A stretch of 64,000 nt of DNA from Monomorium pharaonis (lineage: Eukaryota > Arthropoda > Insecta > Hymenoptera > Formicidae): positions 19,391,046-19,455,045 of the forward strand of contig NC_050469.1 in assembly GCF_013373865.1 (NCBI RefSeq), written 5' to 3'. The notes beneath the pieces are model-generated. The model saw only the letters and a program-made list of their open reading frames with translations. It was not told the origin of the DNA and ran no database searches. How positions within the stretch are numbered: the first letter of the stretch is position 1; every line of letters starts with the position of its first letter. The translations under genes and the position numbers were made by a program. This document shows positions 1 through 9,023 of this stretch, piece after piece.

Positions 1-126
1 TTCGCGTCGCCATGCCCCGACATGATCCTACTCACTCCAACGCATTCTAATAGGTTGGCGTCATCGGAATCAACGTATTGGAGTGCGTTGGGGTGAATAG
101 GAGTATGTCGGAGCATGTGACGCGAA
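1..126. repeat. Imperfect inverted repeat (MITE-like), possibly cut by the window edge
   Basis: Bases 1-50 pair as an imperfect inverted repeat with about 77-126; both ends show TTCGCGTC and share a block reading ACTCCAACGCA or close to it. There is no coding capacity. The total length of about 126 bp and the fold-back form fit a MITE. Its left border cannot be confirmed because it coincides with the start of the window. Confidence 0.6.
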
Positions 127-139
127 CAGACCCATATGC

Positions 140-189
140 CTAGTTTACACCGAGCACTTGGTACGCGTATCAAATAGTAAATAAATAGT
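140..189. repeat. Left half of an interrupted 125-bp palindromic MITE
   Basis: Starts with CTAGTTTACACCGAGCAC and matches the left half of the intact 125-bp palindromes at 8758-8882, 8896-9020 and 9137-9261. It is broken at 189 by the 1.9-kb palindromic element and continues after 8741 (GAATGTGTTTAAT). The matching right half lies at about 9024-9085, so this copy also received the two palindromes at 8758 and 8896. Confidence 0.7.
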
Positions 190-1191
190 GGTAAGGAGCC
201 AAAATCCATAAAAAACTAGGGGAGAATGTTGGCAATGATGGAAAATCTCTAGAATCCATAAATTTATTTCTGAAGTTGACAACACTGTTGTGCTTTCGGG
301 AGTAGCATGGGATGCGTGTAGTGCAGAACCGTGATTGTGACAGATGGTGCGTGAAAGACCAAAATAACCTCGCGGAGATGACAGGTTAGCAAGACGCAGG
401 TTAGTGCTAAATATTAAACTTTAATGAGATTATTAATTTAGGATCTTTACAATACGAGTTACTGTAAATTGTTTTTGCTGTTTAATTCTGACTGCATTTA
501 CTATGTAAAGATTATCTTTCTTATAAAATTATGTGATATTTACTACATGTTTACTTTAATAATTAAATAAATAAATAAATAAAACCAAAGTTGTATTTAT
601 TAATTAATTTAACACTAAAGTCAATTGTGTTGTAAAAATCCTAAATTAATAATCTCAGATCAGTCTTTCTATAATAGTATTGATATTACAATGTAAAATT
701 ATATTATTATTACCAAAATACCAAAAATAATATAGAATTATTATTTCTTAAAAGATATAAACGTATAAATGCTTTTTTGTAAAGATTTAATGATTATATA
801 GATCCATCAAAAATATAAGATTAATTAGTAATTAATCTTTTACCTTTGATAGATCTGTATTAATTAGTAATTAATCTTTTACTTTTGATCTGTATGATCA
901 TTAAATCTTTACAAAAAAATATTTATACATTTGTATCCTTTAAGAAATAATAATCTGTAACGAACCGCGTTCCTAAGCGGCTAACAACGACCGCAAGGCC
1001 CGGCCGACCATCCGCCGGGCCAAGAAACGGGCCGAGAAACGGACGAGAGCGCGCCCATAAGCACTCCACACCGCCGAGATGACGCGCATCTCGGAGGCGC
1101 TTCGCCTCCCTCCTCTCGAACCAGCATCCCGGAGATGTAACCGAGAGGAGGCCGAGGAACTCCGAAAACTCTCGAGTCGCTGCCGGGGACC

Positions 1192-1199
1192 ATATATAA
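1192..1199 (+). promoter_or_regulatory. TATA box of the LTR promoter
   Basis: ATATATAA in a GC-rich stretch, with a start site expected about 25-30 bp downstream near 1220-1228. The same box is found in the 3' LTR at about 6851-6858. Confidence 0.7.
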
Positions 1200-1291
1200 G
1201 GCCGCCCGGCAGCGACAAACTTCACTTCTCGTTATCCCGTCCGATACGTTCCGTCGACGAGAAGACAAGCCCTACGAGCCAGCAAAACGGT

Positions 1292-1490
1292 GGAGTGTTC
1301 TCCGTCATCGCCGAGAGTTCTCGGCCTAGCTCGATTCTTTTTCCTTCCTCGCTAGCAGACAACGGGGGTAGAGCGTGCTCTGTCTCCGCCGAGAGCTCTC
1401 GGCAGCTAGCAGGGATCCTTCCCGACCGCATCCTTACGGCCCGGTAAACGACACGGAGTGTTCTCCGTCTTCCCCCGAGAGTACTCGGGG
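1292..1490 (+). other. Three repeated two-hairpin modules in the transcribed part of the LTR
   Basis: Module 1: GGAG-TGTT-CTCC at 1292-1303 and GCCGAGAGTTCTCGGC at 1310-1325. Module 2: AGAGCGTGCTCT at 1370-1381 and the perfect palindrome GCCGAGAGCTCTCGGC at 1388-1403. Module 3: ACGGAG-TGTT-CTCCGT at 1453-1468 and a 7-bp stem at 1473-1490. The first stem changes from G-C to A-T in module 2 on both sides, so pairing is kept. The modules lie in the predicted 5' leader of the genomic RNA. Their role is unknown; RNA packaging, translation control or protein binding are possible. Confidence 0.7.
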
Positions 1491-1797
1491 CCGGCGCCGT
1501 TCCAGAAAACCAAGCCGCCGTTCGAGGAATTGCCGTAACAATTCGTAGAAAACATCGGGACGCGAGACAGCCGGTTCCACACCGCGCGCCCGCCGGCCAC
1601 CTAGCCCAAACGTCGGGCTCGCGACACGCGCCGCCCGCCTCACCGCGCACCGCCGACATCCCGCCATACCAGACAGCTGATCGGCCCGCTGTCACGCGCT
1701 CCGCTCCTGATCACCGGGAAATATCGCTGTACATAGTACGACCGTTGTATATACTTCATTCGCGTTGTAAATATCCGAGTAAACATCATTGTACTTT

Positions 1798-1811
1798 AAT
1801 AAAGAAATAAA
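1798..1811 (+). terminator. Polyadenylation signals of the LTR
   Basis: Two overlapping-context AATAAA hexamers, at 1798-1803 and 1806-1811. In the 3' LTR copy (about 7457-7470) they would direct 3' end formation of the element RNA. Confidence 0.6.
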
Positions 1812-1921
1812 TTGTATCGTTCAACCTATCCACTGCATTTCTGCTGTTTTCTGAACCTTTTTCGCCCTGGCCTTTTATTTCCGACGAGTTAAAATCTCCG
1901 CGCGAAAAACGGACGTTACAT

Positions 1922-1939
1922 TGGCGCCCGAACAGGGAC
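1922..1939 (+). other. Primer binding site, tRNA-Lys type
   Basis: TGGCGCCCGAACAGGGAC sits one base after the 5' LTR. This 18-mer is the one known to pair with the 3' end of lysine tRNA in several retroelements, so minus-strand synthesis is inferred to start from tRNA-Lys. Confidence 0.9.
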
Positions 1940-1967
1940 CGATAAACCGCTCCGAGAAACAGCAGAA

Positions 1968-2927
1968 ATGCCGAAAACGTGGGTATACCTCGCGTCAAAA
2001 GCAGATTTAACAAAAACGCTTGAATCGCTCGGTCTCGACACCACCGGAACATTAGACGACCTCCGTCGACGAGCCAGCGACTACGTAAACCGACACCCCG
2101 AAAGATTCACTGACGTGCTCTCCCTACCAGGGCCCGCGATGGAACCCCCGCAAATCAACGTCACGGCCGTAGACCCCGAACCGGGCGCAGAGGCGCACGC
2201 AAAGACGATGAATCAGATACGTAAGTGGGGGTGCCACTTCGATGGCAAAGACCCCCTATCATTCCTAGAGCGGGTCGACGAGCTCAAAGACGAGTACGGA
2301 TACGGGGACCACCAAATGCTGCGAGGGTTACCGGAATTATTGAGGGGGGACGCCCTGCTGTGGTACCGAAACAACCGGACGACCTGGGGGACATGGGATG
2401 AGTTCGTAACCGAGTTCCGCGATTACTATCTACCGCGTCGATACTTTAGCCAATTACGTCGCGACATACAAACCCGCGTACAGAAAACCGACGAGCCATA
2501 TCGGAAATACGCCACCGAGCTTCTCACCATGATGAGACGCGCAGGGGGATACGCGGCCGCCGAACAAATCGATATACTGTACGAAAACATGGAACCGCGT
2601 TATAAACTATACGTGCGACGGGGCGACATACACCGCGTAAACGACCTACTACGAGGCGCGGAAGAGTTCGAAACCTTAGATAGCCAGTGCCGAGCCCGGC
2701 AGACTGCACCGAAACCCAGCGCAGCTGCAGCAACCGCATACGATAAAACGGAATGCTGCTGGCGGTGCAAGCAGAGAGGACACACGCGTTTCGATTGCCG
2801 ACGTATTCCCCGGAAGTTCTGTTCCCAGTGCGGTAAGGACGGCGTACTTACGCGAGATTGTCACCCTCCGCCGGGGAACGCCGCCGGAGCCGAGGGAAAC
2901 GCGGTCGCGCCCCGCCCCTCCGAATAA
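1968..2927 (+). CDS. gag: Gag polyprotein of the Gypsy element
   Basis: 319 residues, a structural protein that should form the capsid and bind the element RNA. Residues 15-45 resemble a SAP-type helix pair (LGLDTTGTLDDLRRRA). Residues about 90-240 are a retrotransposon Gag capsid region with the typical LRGDALLWYR and TWDEFVTEF signatures. The nucleocapsid has a CCHC knuckle with C264, C267, H272 and C277. A second knuckle-like motif at 285-298 has valine 293 in the histidine place and so may not bind zinc normally. The ATG at 1968 follows the primer site by 28 bases. The 3' end overlaps pol by 70 bases, with a frameshift signal at codon 310. No disabling mutation is seen. Confidence 0.92.
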   Translation: MPKTWVYLASKADLTKTLESLGLDTTGTLDDLRRRASDYVNRHPERFTDVLSLPGPAMEPPQINVTAVDPEPGAEAHAKTMNQIRKWGCHFDGKDPLSFLERVDELKDEYGYGDHQMLRGLPELLRGDALLWYRNNRTTWGTWDEFVTEFRDYYLPRRYFSQLRRDIQTRVQKTDEPYRKYATELLTMMRRAGGYAAAEQIDILYENMEPRYKLYVRRGDIHRVNDLLRGAEEFETLDSQCRARQTAPKPSAAAATAYDKTECCWRCKQRGHTRFDCRRIPRKFCSQCGKDGVLTRDCHPPPGNAAGAEGNAVAPRPSE

Positions 2928-5900
2928 CGTACCTACCGCGACCGCACCTGCATATTAGAGTCCACCACCTATCGTTTCTCGCGCTGCTCGATACGGGGTC
3001 CGAGGCGTCATTCGTCAGTCCGCAGACCGCCGCCGCGCTTCGGGGCATCGGACTGGTTATCCGACCCGCCACCGGCAACGTTCACCTCGCGAACCAAACG
3101 GTCACCCAGATCTCTGGTTGCATAACCCTTCCGGTCACGATAGGGGGGCGGAAGGTCTGGCATGAGATGCAGATTATGCCGCATCTCGATGCTGACGTGT
3201 TATTAGGCGTCGACTTCTGGGCTCGCTTGCGCCAGGCCATCCCGCCACCGCCGATACGTCGCGACCCCGCGACTACGCCACCGCACATCTCCGGAACAAG
3301 CTACGGGGGCCTCGCGCCGACCGAGAGGGAAAAACTCCGCGAATTCCTGGAACACGAGCTACCACTTTTTGACGACATACGGGGGCCCACCGACCGCGTC
3401 CAGCATACAATCCGCGTCCGGAATAACGCCCCTATTAAACAGAGATACAGACCCCGCAATCCCGCCATGCAAGCGATTATCGACGCCGAGGTCGAAGAAA
3501 TGCTCCGCGACGGCGTTATTGAACCCTCCCGCAGCGCGTGGAGCTCACCGATCGTGATCGTACGAAAAAAGGACGGCAAACCGCGTTTTTGTGTCGATTT
3601 CCGCCGGGTGAACGAGGTCACCGAGCCCGATGCGTATCCGCTCCCGCAGATCACCGCCACTCTAGATAAGCTGCGAGGGGCCAGATACCTGACCACGCTG
3701 GACCTGCGGAGCGGGTACTGGCAGGTCCCACTCGCCCCTGAGAGCCGCCCGGTGACCGCGTTTACTGTTCCCGGCAAGGGACTTTTCCAATTTCGGGTAA
3801 TGCCGTTCGGATTACACTCCGCGCCCGCGACGTTCCAACGCCTGCTGGACGCGGTCCTGGGACCTGAGCTGGAGCCGCGGGTTTTCGTGTATCTAGACGA
3901 CATCATTGTCGTGACTTCCTCACTCGAGGAGCACCTCGAGACGCTACGCGAAGTGTTCCGGCGGCTGCGGGAGGCCCGCCTACGGCTCAATCCGGAGAAA
4001 TGCAAATTTGGGGTAAACCGCCTCACATACCTCGGGCACGTGGTCGACCGCGACGGGATTCGGACCGACCCAGAGAAAACCGACGCGATTGCGAAATGGG
4101 AGGTACCCACGACCGTCCGACAGGTGCGACGGTTTCTGGGGGTCGCATCCTGGTATCGACGGTTCGTCCGGGACTTCGCCGCCATCTCCGCTCCCTTGAC
4201 GCAGCTGACGCGGAAAAACGTCAAATGGCGATGGGGAACCGAGCAACAAACAGCCTTTGACTCGCTAAAAAACACGCTCACGTCCGCGCCGGTTCTCGCA
4301 TGCCCGGACTTCACCCGCCAGTTTGTCGTACAGACAGACGCAAGTACGTCAGGGTTGGGGGCGGTCCTCACCCAAGACTTCCCCGAAGGGGAACGCGTGA
4401 TCGCGTACGCCAGCCGGACGCTCAACGCCGCTGAACGGAATTACAGCGCAACCGAACTCGAGTGCCTCGCGGTCATCTGGGGCGTCCGGAAATTCCGCTG
4501 TTACCTCGAGGGCTACCGGTTTAGGGTCGTCACCGACCACCAGTCCTTGCGCTGGCTCCGAACGCTGGATTCACCGACCGGTCGGCTGGGCCGATGGGCT
4601 TTTGAATTACAACAATACAACTTCGAGGTCAAATATAGAAAGGGAGCACTAAACCGCGTGGCCGACGCGTTATCCCGCCAAACCGCCGTAAGCACGATCA
4701 CACGCCCAAAATGTCCCTGGTACCGGCGCATGTGGCAGGCCGTTAAAAAGGCACCTCGAGACGTTCCGGATTATCGGATAGAGAAGGGCAAACTTAAAAA
4801 ACACGTGCTACATACCCTAAATTTCAAGGAAATACCGCCCGAATCGCAGTGGAAGCACTGCGTTCCGACCGACGAGCGCACCGAGATCCTGCGCCGGTAC
4901 CACGACCAACCGACCGCAGGGCATCTCGGGATCGCTAAGACTATCGCCCGCGTGGCGGAACATTATTACTGGCCGGGGATGTTCCGTTACATCGCCCGGT
5001 ACGTCCGCCAATGCCCGGAATGCCTGGCGCACAAGCCCGCTCAGACGCGACCCGCCGGCCTTTTACATCCGACTCCGGTGATACGGCCCTGGCAGCAGGT
5101 GGCGATAGACCTCGTCGGCCCGTTACCACGCACCGCCCGAGGACACACGTGGGCGCTCACCATGCAGGATCGGTTCACCAAGTGGCTCGAAGTCCGCGTC
5201 CTGCGTCGCGCCTCCGCGAATAACATTGTCGACAAAGTCACCGAGGCAATAATTCTGCGACACGGGTGTCCGGAAGAAATACTATCCGACAACGGGACTC
5301 AATTACGATCCACGCAGTTTGAGCATCTGTTAAGAAAGAACGGTATCCGCCACCGGCTCACACCCGCGTACGCCCCGCACTGCAACCCAGTGGAGAGAAC
5401 AAATCGGGTATTAAAAACAATGATTGCTCAGTACCTCCGACGGAACCATCGCACCTGGGACGAGCACGTCAGTGAGTTGCAATTCGCGTATAATACGGCA
5501 ACGCACGAGGCCACCGGGTATACCCCCGCGTTCCTGATTTACGGGCGGGAGCTCCGACGACCGACCGAACCCCCCGCCGAAACCGAACGCGGACCGCCAC
5601 ACGCATTACAGCGCCGGCTCCGCGACGCATACGAAGTAGTCGAAATCCAAAACGCGCGCGCATTCCAGAAGCAAGAACGCCATTACAACCTCCGCCGCCG
5701 AGACTGGCAACCAAAGGCGGGGGAATGGGTCTGGAAACGCGACCACCCTCTATCTAAACGCGCGGACGCGTTTAACGCGAAGTTGGCACCTAAGTTCATC
5801 GGCCCGCTGGAAGTCCGACGCATCATCTCCCCCGTTATAGTCGACCTGCGAAGCCGGGGGGGTAAGTGGTACCGACACGTCCACGTGCAAGACCTGCGGG

Positions 5901-5956
5901 CTACCGATAACCAAAGGCACGATGACGACGATACCAGCACCGACGACGAACAATAG
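2858..5956 (+). CDS. pol: Pol polyprotein (protease, RT, RNase H, integrase)
   Basis: 1032 codons in the -1 frame relative to gag; the true product is probably a Gag-Pol fusion made by frameshift at 2894-2900, so the ATG at 2858 is only the first in the open frame. Order of domains: aspartic protease with DTGS at about 45-48; reverse transcriptase at about 195-390 with catalytic YLDD at 345-348; RNase H at about 485-610 with D494, E533 and D560; integrase zinc finger H682, H689, C719, C722; integrase core with D751, D811 and E846; and a GPY/F-like C-terminal module near 950-1000. All catalytic residues are present and the frame is open throughout, so enzyme activity is plausible. Large antisense frames here are shadows. 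Confidence 0.96.
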   Translation: MSPSAGERRRSRGKRGRAPPLRITYLPRPHLHIRVHHLSFLALLDTGSEASFVSPQTAAALRGIGLVIRPATGNVHLANQTVTQISGCITLPVTIGGRKVWHEMQIMPHLDADVLLGVDFWARLRQAIPPPPIRRDPATTPPHISGTSYGGLAPTEREKLREFLEHELPLFDDIRGPTDRVQHTIRVRNNAPIKQRYRPRNPAMQAIIDAEVEEMLRDGVIEPSRSAWSSPIVIVRKKDGKPRFCVDFRRVNEVTEPDAYPLPQITATLDKLRGARYLTTLDLRSGYWQVPLAPESRPVTAFTVPGKGLFQFRVMPFGLHSAPATFQRLLDAVLGPELEPRVFVYLDDIIVVTSSLEEHLETLREVFRRLREARLRLNPEKCKFGVNRLTYLGHVVDRDGIRTDPEKTDAIAKWEVPTTVRQVRRFLGVASWYRRFVRDFAAISAPLTQLTRKNVKWRWGTEQQTAFDSLKNTLTSAPVLACPDFTRQFVVQTDASTSGLGAVLTQDFPEGERVIAYASRTLNAAERNYSATELECLAVIWGVRKFRCYLEGYRFRVVTDHQSLRWLRTLDSPTGRLGRWAFELQQYNFEVKYRKGALNRVADALSRQTAVSTITRPKCPWYRRMWQAVKKAPRDVPDYRIEKGKLKKHVLHTLNFKEIPPESQWKHCVPTDERTEILRRYHDQPTAGHLGIAKTIARVAEHYYWPGMFRYIARYVRQCPECLAHKPAQTRPAGLLHPTPVIRPWQQVAIDLVGPLPRTARGHTWALTMQDRFTKWLEVRVLRRASANNIVDKVTEAIILRHGCPEEILSDNGTQLRSTQFEHLLRKNGIRHRLTPAYAPHCNPVERTNRVLKTMIAQYLRRNHRTWDEHVSELQFAYNTATHEATGYTPAFLIYGRELRRPTEPPAETERGPPHALQRRLRDAYEVVEIQNARAFQKQERHYNLRRRDWQPKAGEWVWKRDHPLSKRADAFNAKLAPKFIGPLEVRRIISPVIVDLRSRGGKWYRHVHVQDLRATDNQRHDDDDTSTDDEQ
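2894..2945 (+). promoter_or_regulatory. -1 ribosomal frameshift signal between gag and pol
   Basis: The heptamer GGGAAAC at 2894-2900 is in the correct phase (G GGA AAC, gag codons 310-311) for tandem slippage into pol. It is a known class of retroviral slippery site. Right after it GCGGTCGCG (2901-2909) can pair perfectly with CGCGACCGC (2937-2945), a 9-bp GC-rich stem with a 27-base loop. The gap between heptamer and stem is zero, shorter than the usual 5-9 bases, so the lower pairs may open or a pseudoknot may be the active form. Confidence 0.8.
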
Positions 5957-6063
5957 GCCGATCACGCGGACCGCACGAGGCTACCGAACGAACGGGGCGC
6001 CGCGGAAGCTCGCACAAGCAGCAGCCAAGGCACACTTCGTCTCGAACCACCCGACCGGGAACA

Positions 6064-6576
6064 ATGGACCACGACGACGTACTCGCAGCCATCAACGCGC
6101 TCCTAGACGAGCCCGAAGGCTACGATCCAGCACAACCCGGGTTCGACCGCCCAGCGACCGCCCCGGAGTCAACGCCGACAACCACCAGCCGACCAGCGGT
6201 CCGCGTCGCCATGGCCGGGTACCGCCAAGGACGTCTAGTACAGCCGTCCGACCGCCGTAACAGCGAGCGAAACGCTTGGATGTTCCAGCCGCCACCCGCA
6301 CCTCCACGCCGACTACCGACGCCTCGTAACCAGCCGGTGGACCAGCGCAGGCCGACTCTCGAGCCGCTCAGGGTATACGGCCCGGCGCCGCCACCATCAA
6401 TTCCAGTGGAAGTGGAGCCGGGAACCATCGTCGACGTGCCCCATTTTGCCATCCACGTCAGCCGGCAATACAAGGCCCGGATGGGAAATCGGCGGTGGCA
6501 CCTGCGGTTTGACCGCTGCGGACGACTCCGATCCTGCCGCGAAAAATCCTACCCCCCGGCTTCAAGCCAAGAATAA
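6064..6576 (+). CDS. Third ORF of the Gypsy element, unknown function
   Basis: 170 codons between pol and the 3' LTR, in the place where env lies in errantiviruses. No signal peptide, transmembrane segment, furin-like site or coiled coil is visible, so it is not a recognisable envelope. The protein is proline- and arginine-rich (PPPAPPRRLPTPR near 75-90) and ends with a basic region holding VPHFAIHVSRQYKARM and RRWHLRFDRCGRLR. It begins 108 bases after the pol stop in another frame. Expression would need a spliced RNA, reinitiation or read-through. Coding status is inferred from position and length only; it could be the remnant of an acquired gene or an accessory RNA-binding protein. Confidence 0.55.
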   Translation: MDHDDVLAAINALLDEPEGYDPAQPGFDRPATAPESTPTTTSRPAVRVAMAGYRQGRLVQPSDRRNSERNAWMFQPPPAPPRRLPTPRNQPVDQRRPTLEPLRVYGPAPPPSIPVEVEPGTIVDVPHFAIHVSRQYKARMGNRRWHLRFDRCGRLRSCREKSYPPASSQE

Positions 6577-6603
6577 GCGCCCTAGGGTCAGCGCCACTCT
6601 TAA

Positions 6604-6614
6604 AGAGGGGGTGG
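6604..6614 (+). other. Polypurine tract
   Basis: AGAGGGGGTGG directly before the 3' LTR, with one T break in the purine run. This is the expected primer for plus-strand DNA synthesis. Confidence 0.75.
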
Positions 6615-7579
6615 TGTAACGAACCGCGTTCCTAAGCGGCTAACAACGACCGCAAGGCCCGGCCGACCATCCGCCGGGCCAAGAAACGGGCCGAGAAACG
6701 GACGAGAGCGCGCCCATAAGCACTCCACACCGCCGAGATGACGCGCATCTCGGAGGCGCTTCGCCTCCCTCCTCTCGAACCAGCATCCCGGAGATGTAAC
6801 CGAGAGGAGGCCGAGGAACTCCGAAAACTCTCGAGTCGCTGCCGGGGACCATATATAAGGCCGCCCGGCAGCGACAAACTTCACTTCTCGTTATCCCGTC
6901 CGATACGTTCCGTCGACGAGAAGACAAGCCCTACGAGCCAGCAAAACGGTGGAGTGTTCTCCGTCATCGCCGAGAGTTCTCGGCCTAGCTCGATTCTTTT
7001 TCCTTCCTCGCTAGCAGACAACGGGGGTAGAGCGTGCTCTGTCTCCGCCGAGAGCTCTCGGCAGCTAGCAGGGATCCTTCCCGACCGCATCCTTACGGCC
7101 CGGTAAACGACACGGAGTGTTCTCCGTCTTCCCCCGAGAGTACTCGGGGCCGGCGCCGTTCCAGAAAACCAAGCCGCCGTTCGAGGAATTGCCGTAACAA
7201 TTCGTAGAAAACATCGGGACGCGAGACAGCCGGTTCCACACCGCGCGCCCGCCGGCCACCTAGCCCAAACGTCGGGCTCGCGACACGCGCCGCCCGCCTC
7301 ACCGCGCACCGCCGACATCCCGCCATACCAGACAGCTGATCGGCCCGCTGTCACGCGCTCCGCTCCTGATCACCGGGAAATATCGCTGTACATAGTACGA
7401 CCGTTGTATATACTTCATTCGCGTTGTAAATATCCGAGTAAACATCATTGTACTTTAATAAAGAAATAAATTGTATCGTTCAACCTATCCACTGCATTTC
7501 TGCTGTTTTCTGAACCTTTTTCGCCCTGGCCTTTTATTTCCGACGAGTTAAAATCTCCGCGCGAAAAACGGACGTTACA
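6615..7579 (+). repeat. 3' LTR of the Gypsy element
   Basis: 965 bp, apparently identical to the 5' LTR at 956-1920, with the same TATA box, hairpin modules and AATAAA signals. It is followed by the target duplicate AATC at 7580-7583. Confidence 0.95.
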
Positions 7580-8757
7580 AATCATCTCATATTATTCTTG
7601 GTATTTTGGTGATAATAATATTATTTCACATTGTAATATCGACTATTACAGGAAAACTGATCTGAGATTATTAATTTAGGATCTTTACGATACGAGTTAC
7701 TGTAAACTGACTTTGCTGTTTAACTCCGGTTGTATTTATTAATTGAATTATTAAAGTAAACACGCAGTAAAATCACATAATTTTATGAAAAATATAATCT
7801 TTAGATAATAAATGTAGCCAGAGTTAAACAGCAATGTCAGTTTACAGTAACTCGTATCGTAAAGATCCTAAATTAATAATCTCAGATCAGTTTTCCTGTA
7901 ATAGTCGATATTACAATGTAAAATAATATTATTATCACCAAAATACCAAGAATAATATAAGATGATTATTATTTCTTAAAGGATACAAATGTATAAATAC
8001 TTTTTTGTAAAGATTTAATGATCATACAGACCCATCAAAAGTAAAAGATTAATTACTAATTAATACAGACCTATCAAAGGTAAAAGATTAATTACTAATT
8101 AATCTTATATTTTTGATGGATCTATATAATCATTAAATCTTTACAAAAAAGCATTTATACGTTTATATCTTTTAAGAAATAATAATTCTATATTATTTTT
8201 GGTATTTTGGTAATAATAATATAATTTTACATTGTAATATCAATGCTATTATAGAAAGACTGATCTGAGATTATTAATTTAGGATCTTTACAACACAATT
8301 GACTTTAGTGTTAAATTAATTAATAAATACAACTTTGGTTTTATTTATTTATTTATTTAATTATTAAAGTAAACATGTAGTAAATATCACATAATTTTAT
8401 AAGAAAGATAATCTTTACATAGTAAATGCAGTCAGAATTAAACAGCAAAAACAATTTACAGTAACTCGTATTGTAAAGATCCTAAATTAATAATCTCATT
8501 AAAGTTTAATATTTAGCACTAACCTGCGTCTTGCTGACCTGTCATCTCCGCGAGGTTATTTTGGTCTTTCACGCACCATCTGTCACAATCACGGTTCTGC
8601 ACTACACGCATCCCATGCTACTCCCGAAAGCACAACAGTGTTGTCAACTTCAGAAATAAATTTATGGATTCTAGAGATTTTCCATCATTGCCAACATTCT
8701 CCCCTAGTTTTTTATGGATTTTGGCTCCTTACCTAAATAGTGAATGTGTTTAATGGC

Positions 8758-8882
8758 CTAGTTTACATCGTGCATTTGATACGCGTATCAAATAGTAAAT
8801 AACTAGTGAATGTGTTTAATCATTGGCTGATCAGCTTAAATTCACTACTTGATACGCGTATCAAATGCACGATGTAAACTAG
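8758..8882. repeat. 125-bp CTAG-bounded palindromic MITE, copy 1
   Basis: Starts CTAGTTTACATCGTGCA and ends with its complement; the centre is TTAATCATTGGCTGATCAGC. It sits inside the interrupted copy that begins at 140. CTAG at both ends may be a 4-bp target duplication or part of the inverted repeat. Confidence 0.75.
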
Positions 8883-8895
8883 GCCAATCATATGC

Positions 8896-9020
8896 CTAGT
8901 TTACACCAAGCACTTGGTACGCGTATCAAATAGTAAATAACTAGTGAATGTGTTTAATCATTGGCTGATCAGCTTAAATTCACTACTTGATACGCGTACC
9001 AAGTGCTCGGTGTAAACTAG
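8896..9020. repeat. 125-bp CTAG-bounded palindromic MITE, copy 2
   Basis: Same length and structure as the unit at 8758, arms with GCACTTGGTACGCGTAT. It is followed at 9024-9085 by the right half of the interrupted copy (ATTGGCTGATCAGC...GTGTAAACTAG). Confidence 0.75.
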
Positions 9021-9023
9021 TAG

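Larger units (their letters stand above)
956..1920 (+). repeat. 5' LTR of the Gypsy element
   Basis: 965 bp, TG...CA ends. A TATA box lies at about 1192-1199, so U3 is about 956-1220. AATAAA signals occur at 1798-1803 and 1806-1811. Open frames inside the LTR are repeated identically in the 3' LTR and show no known domain; they are taken as non-coding. Confidence 0.95.
956..7579 (+). mobile_element. Complete Ty3/Gypsy LTR retrotransposon
   Basis: Two 965-bp LTRs (956-1920 and 6615-7579), each starting TGTAAC and ending GTTACA, flank a primer site, gag, pol and a third ORF. The 4-bp duplication AATC is seen at 952-955 and 7580-7583. The pol order protease, reverse transcriptase, RNase H, integrase is that of Ty3/Gypsy. 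No difference between the LTRs was found when read side by side and neither gag nor pol has an internal stop, so insertion looks recent. The base composition is far more GC-rich than the surrounding DNA. An uninterrupted copy of the target site exists in the opposite arm of the host palindrome near 7960-7985. Confidence 0.95.
190..8733. mobile_element. Giant palindromic non-autonomous DNA transposon (~1.9 kb without the Gypsy insert)
   Basis: Terminal inverted repeats start GGTAAGGAGCCAAAATCC at 190 and end with the complement at 8733. The flanking direct repeat TAAATAGT occurs at 182-189 and 8734-8741, an 8-bp target duplication. Without the Gypsy insert the element is 190-955 plus 7584-8733, about 1.9 kb, and nearly all of it is one palindrome centred near 7770. 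Each arm holds two copies of a module with GGATCTTTAC and AATAATCTCAGATCAG. No coding sequence is seen. An 8-bp duplication fits hAT, P or Merlin-type elements and long arms fit fold-back or MULE types; the superfamily is left open. Confidence 0.75.

Noticed and set aside
1079..1447. Open frames inside the LTRs (122-157 codons, both strands)
   Set aside because: They recur identically in both LTRs, overlap each other on both strands, and lack domains; GC-rich LTR DNA yields such frames by chance.
3301..4425. 374-codon antisense frame opposite pol
   Set aside because: Lies fully across the RT region, Arg/Ser-rich, no domain; a shadow of pol codon use.
5922..6260. 112-codon frame overlapping the pol end and ORF3
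   Set aside because: Overlaps the longer ORF3 in another frame, low-complexity Arg/Pro/Thr, no support.
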